Source of the DNA: DYQY01 sp964643725
GTDB lineage: Bacteria > Margulisbacteria > Riflemargulisbacteria > GWF2-35-9 > DYQY01
Direction of reading: 5' to 3'
Length of the DNA stretch: 64,000 bases
NCBI GenBank assembly: GCA_964643725.1
Contig: CAZXTL010000005.1
Coordinates: 1 to 64,000 of the forward strand
Of this stretch, positions 60,576 through 64,000 are shown piece by piece. Position 1 is the first letter of the stretch, and every line of letters begins with the position of its first letter. The translations under genes and the position numbers were made by a program. Below the pieces are notes generated by a model. It had not been told where the DNA came from. It worked only from the letters and a program-made list of their open reading frames with translations, and searched no databases.

Positions 60576-62588
60576 ATGCCAGCAGTGGTTAATAAGAATA
60601 ATGAGACATTAAAAAACAAAGATAAAAAAGCAAATGTTTCATTACAAAAAAAATTATACTTATGGCTTAATGATAGTTACGAAAGATACTCAAAATCAAT
60701 TTTCTCCAATATTGCGGTAGCTAGTGAGATTCGGCATGACGAACAAATATCTTTATTTGCTCCGAAAATGATTGTTTTTTTAGATGAACTTTTTTCCCAA
60801 ACGGAACTTTATTATGAATTCCAGTCTATAATTAGAAAAGCAAGCAAAGAGGATATAGAGATTTGGCAAACAATAGAGTCTAGGCTCGGAGATATTTGCC
60901 TGTTTGCAGAACGTGCTTATTTGTTTACTTTATCAATAAAAGAAGATTCCATCATCGACATATCTTTAGTTAAAAGAAGAATTATTTCTATAAGAAAACA
61001 ACATATGTTTTCCTATAAATTTGCGAGCAGAGCAAAGGCTGAAGAAGTTATGATGAGTCAGCTTATCTCAATTGACGTTGCTTTTAGTCTTTACCATAGA
61101 ACAAAGATTAAAAGAAAAGAGATGATACTTGCAGGTGGCGATGCAACAAGATTTTTAAAAATCATCAAGGTGCTCTCTAGTTTAGAGTATGCTGTGTTGG
61201 ATGAAAAAGATATATTTATGATTAAGTATAATCATGGGTATAAGGATATAGCACATCTTTTTTCTCTAGAGGCATTTAAGCGTATATTTATGACGCCAAT
61301 GTTTCAATATATAGGTTGTACTTCCCGGGAGATTGATAGTGCCTTTACCAGCGAAAGCGTAGATATGATTAGATTAAAGCCATACTTGGAAAGAGTTTTG
61401 GAAACATTTAAGCCAGGGGTTATTCCAAAAGCAATGAACATTGTTTACAAGTGTGTAGGAGAGAACAAGGTTATATATTTGAGTTATTTTACAGCTTCAG
61501 TTATTCGGATATATGCGGAAATTTTAAGAGAAGATAGTTTTGGTAGTGAATTAGTATATGTTGTAAAAAACAAGGAACAGCTTACTGCCTTTTCTGAAAC
61601 GCTTCATTATTTGTATACACAAGGAGGATTGGACGAGAATCGACTTAAGCTTAAATTTGTTGAAACTACTAAAGCAGCAATTCCTTTGTCGGATTATCAT
61701 AAAGGATTTGTTTTTCAAGATGATGAAATAGTTGTTTCCAGTCCTGGGCATGGTCCAGCATTTATTAAAGTTATGAACGATGAAGTAAAGCGTCTTTTCT
61801 CGGAAGGTGGAGCCTGTGTGTCCTTAAGAACGCTTGATAACAGTGGAGCGCATGTTATGAATTATGCTACGTTAGTTCAAAAGGCTGTAGTTTTTGAAAA
61901 CGGAGTCAGAGATGACCTTGTGGAGGCATTAAACGGAAGCAAGAAAAGGATAGTAGGATTTTTTAGGCAGTTAGGATTGTTTAGCGAGATTGACCTTAAA
62001 GAAAAGATAACAGAATACGTAAAGAAACGATGGGATTTCAATTTAGATAGCAAAAGCAACTATAAAGATATGGCCAAAGTTTTGTCGACTCTGCCAATAA
62101 GTGTTATTTTAGTGATTTCTGGATATGAGTCAGAAGGTGGCGGGCTGTATGTTCTTGATTCTGAGGAGATGGTTGTTGTAGATAAGTGCAAGAGTGATGA
62201 TCAGAGAGAGATTAAGAAGTTTAACCCTATGATTTTTGCAACCTATGCTAAGGAAGAATTTCCAGAAGAATTTGATAGAGAATGTTTGTTTGTTACCTCT
62301 AAGGGAGATGCTAAGTTGACTTACTATCAAGCGGAAAGTGCATCGACACATATAGCAACATGCCCTAACAGGACATTAAAAAGGTTCCTTGATTTTGATA
62401 GAGAAGATATATCAGAGATTTTTATTCAACAAAAAACTATAGATGATTCTTCCGAAGAAAAAAATAAAGCATTTACCGGTCAGCTGATAAAAGATATAGA
62501 GCTTATCTGTAGTGAACTAAACATAGATGAGCAAGAGTTTATTGTTTCAGTACATTCTTTACAGAAAGATTTTTTAAATAAGTTTTAA
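60576..62588 (+). CDS. Divergent nucleotidyltransferase-like protein
   Basis: This 670-residue protein has AGGAGAGGC before the ATG. The N-terminal 180 residues are helical and unlike any family I know. Residues about 186-198 read MILAGGDATRFLK, resembling the AGG..TR sugar-nucleotide transferase loop. Further on come VVSSPGHGPAFIKVMND near 387 and CVSLRTLDNSGAHVMNYATLV near 412, then GGGLYVLDSEEMVVVD, which parallel the GHG, DN.GA and GGxL segments of the UDP-glucose pyrophosphorylase (UDPGP) family. I infer a divergent UDPGP-like enzyme, perhaps fused to an extra domain. The match is by motif only. Confidence 0.45.
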   Translation: MPAVVNKNNETLKNKDKKANVSLQKKLYLWLNDSYERYSKSIFSNIAVASEIRHDEQISLFAPKMIVFLDELFSQTELYYEFQSIIRKASKEDIEIWQTIESRLGDICLFAERAYLFTLSIKEDSIIDISLVKRRIISIRKQHMFSYKFASRAKAEEVMMSQLISIDVAFSLYHRTKIKRKEMILAGGDATRFLKIIKVLSSLEYAVLDEKDIFMIKYNHGYKDIAHLFSLEAFKRIFMTPMFQYIGCTSREIDSAFTSESVDMIRLKPYLERVLETFKPGVIPKAMNIVYKCVGENKVIYLSYFTASVIRIYAEILREDSFGSELVYVVKNKEQLTAFSETLHYLYTQGGLDENRLKLKFVETTKAAIPLSDYHKGFVFQDDEIVVSSPGHGPAFIKVMNDEVKRLFSEGGACVSLRTLDNSGAHVMNYATLVQKAVVFENGVRDDLVEALNGSKKRIVGFFRQLGLFSEIDLKEKITEYVKKRWDFNLDSKSNYKDMAKVLSTLPISVILVISGYESEGGGLYVLDSEEMVVVDKCKSDDQREIKKFNPMIFATYAKEEFPEEFDRECLFVTSKGDAKLTYYQAESASTHIATCPNRTLKRFLDFDREDISEIFIQQKTIDDSSEEKNKAFTGQLIKDIELICSELNIDEQEFIVSVHSLQKDFLNKF

Positions 62589-62751
62589 ATTCAAATTTTT
62601 CAGTAGACAATTTTTTCCTAGCAGAAAACCTAACGCTAATTTTTAATTACTTTCATTATAACAACTCAGTTTTCTGTTTATATAAAATCTAGTGAAATTA
62701 TTTTAAAGTTGGTACGACATATTTAAAATTCTAAATTTGGAGGAAATCTTT

Positions 62752-63536
62752 ATGTACACAAAAATACTTGCAATTAATTTGTTTGAAAAGCTAGGTGAGG
62801 CAAGAAGGAATGGAGCCAACCCTGTTATACCAATTTTATCATTAAATGCTAGTCGGAATCTTGTTGAAGGCATAGTCGTTAATTCGTCATCAGACCAACA
62901 AGGTCCTGACGAATATAGTGTAGAGAAAAATTTGGCACTAATGCAAACAGTTCAACGTCGTTTATCATTGCCAGTAGTAATGCAGTTTATGAATCTTACT
63001 ATCATTCCGCAAGCGGTAAGAGATGCTAATCCTACTGTGGGTATTAATGAAACTACGGATTTTAGTCAATTGAATCCAATAGATTGGAGAAGAGACCCCA
63101 AATTGACTCAAGTCATTAATCTAATGAATGCTGCTCATGAGTCATCAGACGTACCTGTAATTGCAATGGGTGTAGGGGCTAATACGTTGCTTTCCATTCT
63201 TGTTGGTCACGAAAACTATTGTTGTTTACCTTTTCAAGTAGGTCAGCCAGATACGCCAACTAATGAGTTTGAAGAGGACCCATATTTTAAAGGTCGAATT
63301 GATTATGCTATTGCAACTCTTTCGCATTGGCACGAAGCACTTAAGTATTCAAGTGTTGCAGGAGTGGTTATTGCAGAACCTACACTTTCAACAAATTTTA
63401 CTAGTCCTAACATGGTAAATACATTTGGTCCGTTATTTTTAAACCCAGTATTTCAAAATTTACGAAACTTAAACATGCTCTCAGTATTGCATATATGCGG
63501 AAGCATTCAAAAGATACTTAATCCGATGGCAGGTGC
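62752..63536 (+). CDS. Uroporphyrinogen decarboxylase-like methyltransferase, cut by gap
   Basis: The 261 visible residues start at ATG behind GGAGG. Their form suggests the URO-D fold: ARRNGANPVIPILSLNASRNLVEG near 19-42, VMQFMNLTIIPQAVRD, IAMGVGANTLLSILVGHENY and the late motif VLHICGSIQKILNPMAG, which matches the hHICG..... region of the corrinoid methyltransferase branch (MtaA/MtbA). In that branch the Cys helps bind zinc. Some members decarboxylate porphyrins. The 3' part lies in the run of N. Confidence 0.65.
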
Positions 63537-63636
63537 NNNNNNNNNNNNNNNNNNNNNNNNNNNNNNNNNNNNNNNNNNNNNNNNNNNNNNNNNNNNNNNN
63601 NNNNNNNNNNNNNNNNNNNNNNNNNNNNNNNNNNNN
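63537..63636. other. Assembly gap (100 N)
   Basis: Exactly 100 N bases stand between a plus-strand gene and a minus-strand gene that are both cut off. The round number suggests a scaffolding placeholder, so the true distance and even the adjacency are uncertain. Confidence 0.98.
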
Positions 63637-64000
63637 TCGTAGTTTTTGTAATCATGGTATGTCCAATGGATTGATTTATTAGAGAGGATATCCGCCATAT
63701 CATTTATCCAATTGATTTGATGATTAGGTGCATTAGGGAAGGCGTTTATCATACCTATTCCTTGAGATGGATCAGCTACACCCCACTCCCCACAGTATAA
63801 TGGAACGTTATTTGCATTAGCCCAAGAAACATAGTAATTAGTAATTTGCTCTTGTATAAAGGGTTTATTTATAAGCTGAACTTTATCAGAAGGACAATCA
63901 TAAAACTCAAAGGCAGCAAAGATTTCTCCATCAGATATGTTAGTGTTTATGTCAAAGATTACTCTGTAGTAGTAGCCTTCTCCGTATGAGTAATCGATAT
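63637..64000 (-). CDS. GH5-like glycoside hydrolase fragment
   Basis: About 120 residues are open from 63998 to the gap, with neither start nor stop. AAFEFYDCPSDKVQLI precedes NVPLYCGEWGVADPSQGIG, with GEWG as the nucleophile Glu strand of family 5 cellulases. WINDMADILSNKSIHWTYHDYKNY gives the usual WxYxxY-type end. By family knowledge it would cut beta-1,4-glucan or mannan-type polymers. The gene runs off the right edge and ends in the gap. Confidence 0.75.

Overview
The window is a 64 kb stretch of an AT-rich bacterial chromosome around the replication origin. One 100-base run of N lies at 63537-63636. The cell envelope looks diderm: there is a predicted outer-membrane beta-barrel, two lipoproteins, signal peptidase I and a MotB with an OmpA-type peptidoglycan-binding domain. 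Other traits are a ClpC-type unfoldase, a YlqD/KhpA ribosome-maturation operon, a GyrB with a large insert after the TOPRIM domain, and a sigma-54 pair. No gene names the lineage. An uncultured candidate phylum such as Margulisbacteria or a relative is my guess from overall gene style, not a demonstrated assignment.

Layout. 1-3743 (minus): a motor-like operon encoding a FliF-FliG chimera, a second FliG-like protein, MotA and MotB (cut by the window edge). 3881-7120: ssb, HU, and clpC on the opposite strand. 7125-7440: a tRNA-Arg gene whose 3' end is duplicated. 7450-11150 (minus): the translation operon rpsP-khpA-ylqD-rimM-trmD-rplS-lepB plus a small coiled-coil gene. 11162-21747 (minus): the replication block dnaA-dnaN-recF-dciA-gyrB-gyrA-ychF, with a probable oriC between dnaA and dnaN. 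21877-24076 (minus): a lipoprotein, thiG and thiH. 24226-33940: mostly plus-strand genes, mixing conserved ones (U32 protein, lepA, hemW) with orphans, including a protein of 14-residue repeats, a lone prepilin and a beta-barrel. 34035-37810 (minus): trmL, dusB, parB, parA, rsmG, with two perfect parS sites next to rsmG. 37977-41888 (plus): nadE, a broken small membrane gene, then rex-serA under a promoter flanked by Rex operators. 41947-50696: a divergent glucan phosphorylase, a UPF0489-like protein, mtaB, an atypical GC-richer orphan gene, ahcY and a DEAD-box helicase. 50778-55479: PfkB kinase, a histidine kinase with no sensor domain, maf, a compact rpoN and a sigma-54 activator. 55614-64000: a 44-residue ORF, mnmG, a beta-propeller-like lipoprotein, a DUF2156/methyltransferase pair, a large divergent nucleotidyltransferase-like protein, a URO-D-like protein running into the gap, and a GH5 glycosidase fragment after it.

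How the genes work together. The replication, segregation and ribosome-maturation modules are standard and indicate an origin-proximal region. The most unusual system is the operon at 1-3743. It places FliF-like periplasmic and membrane segments and FliG middle and C-terminal domains in one polypeptide, next to a second FliG and a MotAB stator. No other flagellar structural gene is visible in the window. This looks like a reduced, flagellum-derived rotary or force-transmitting machine, though that reading is an inference.
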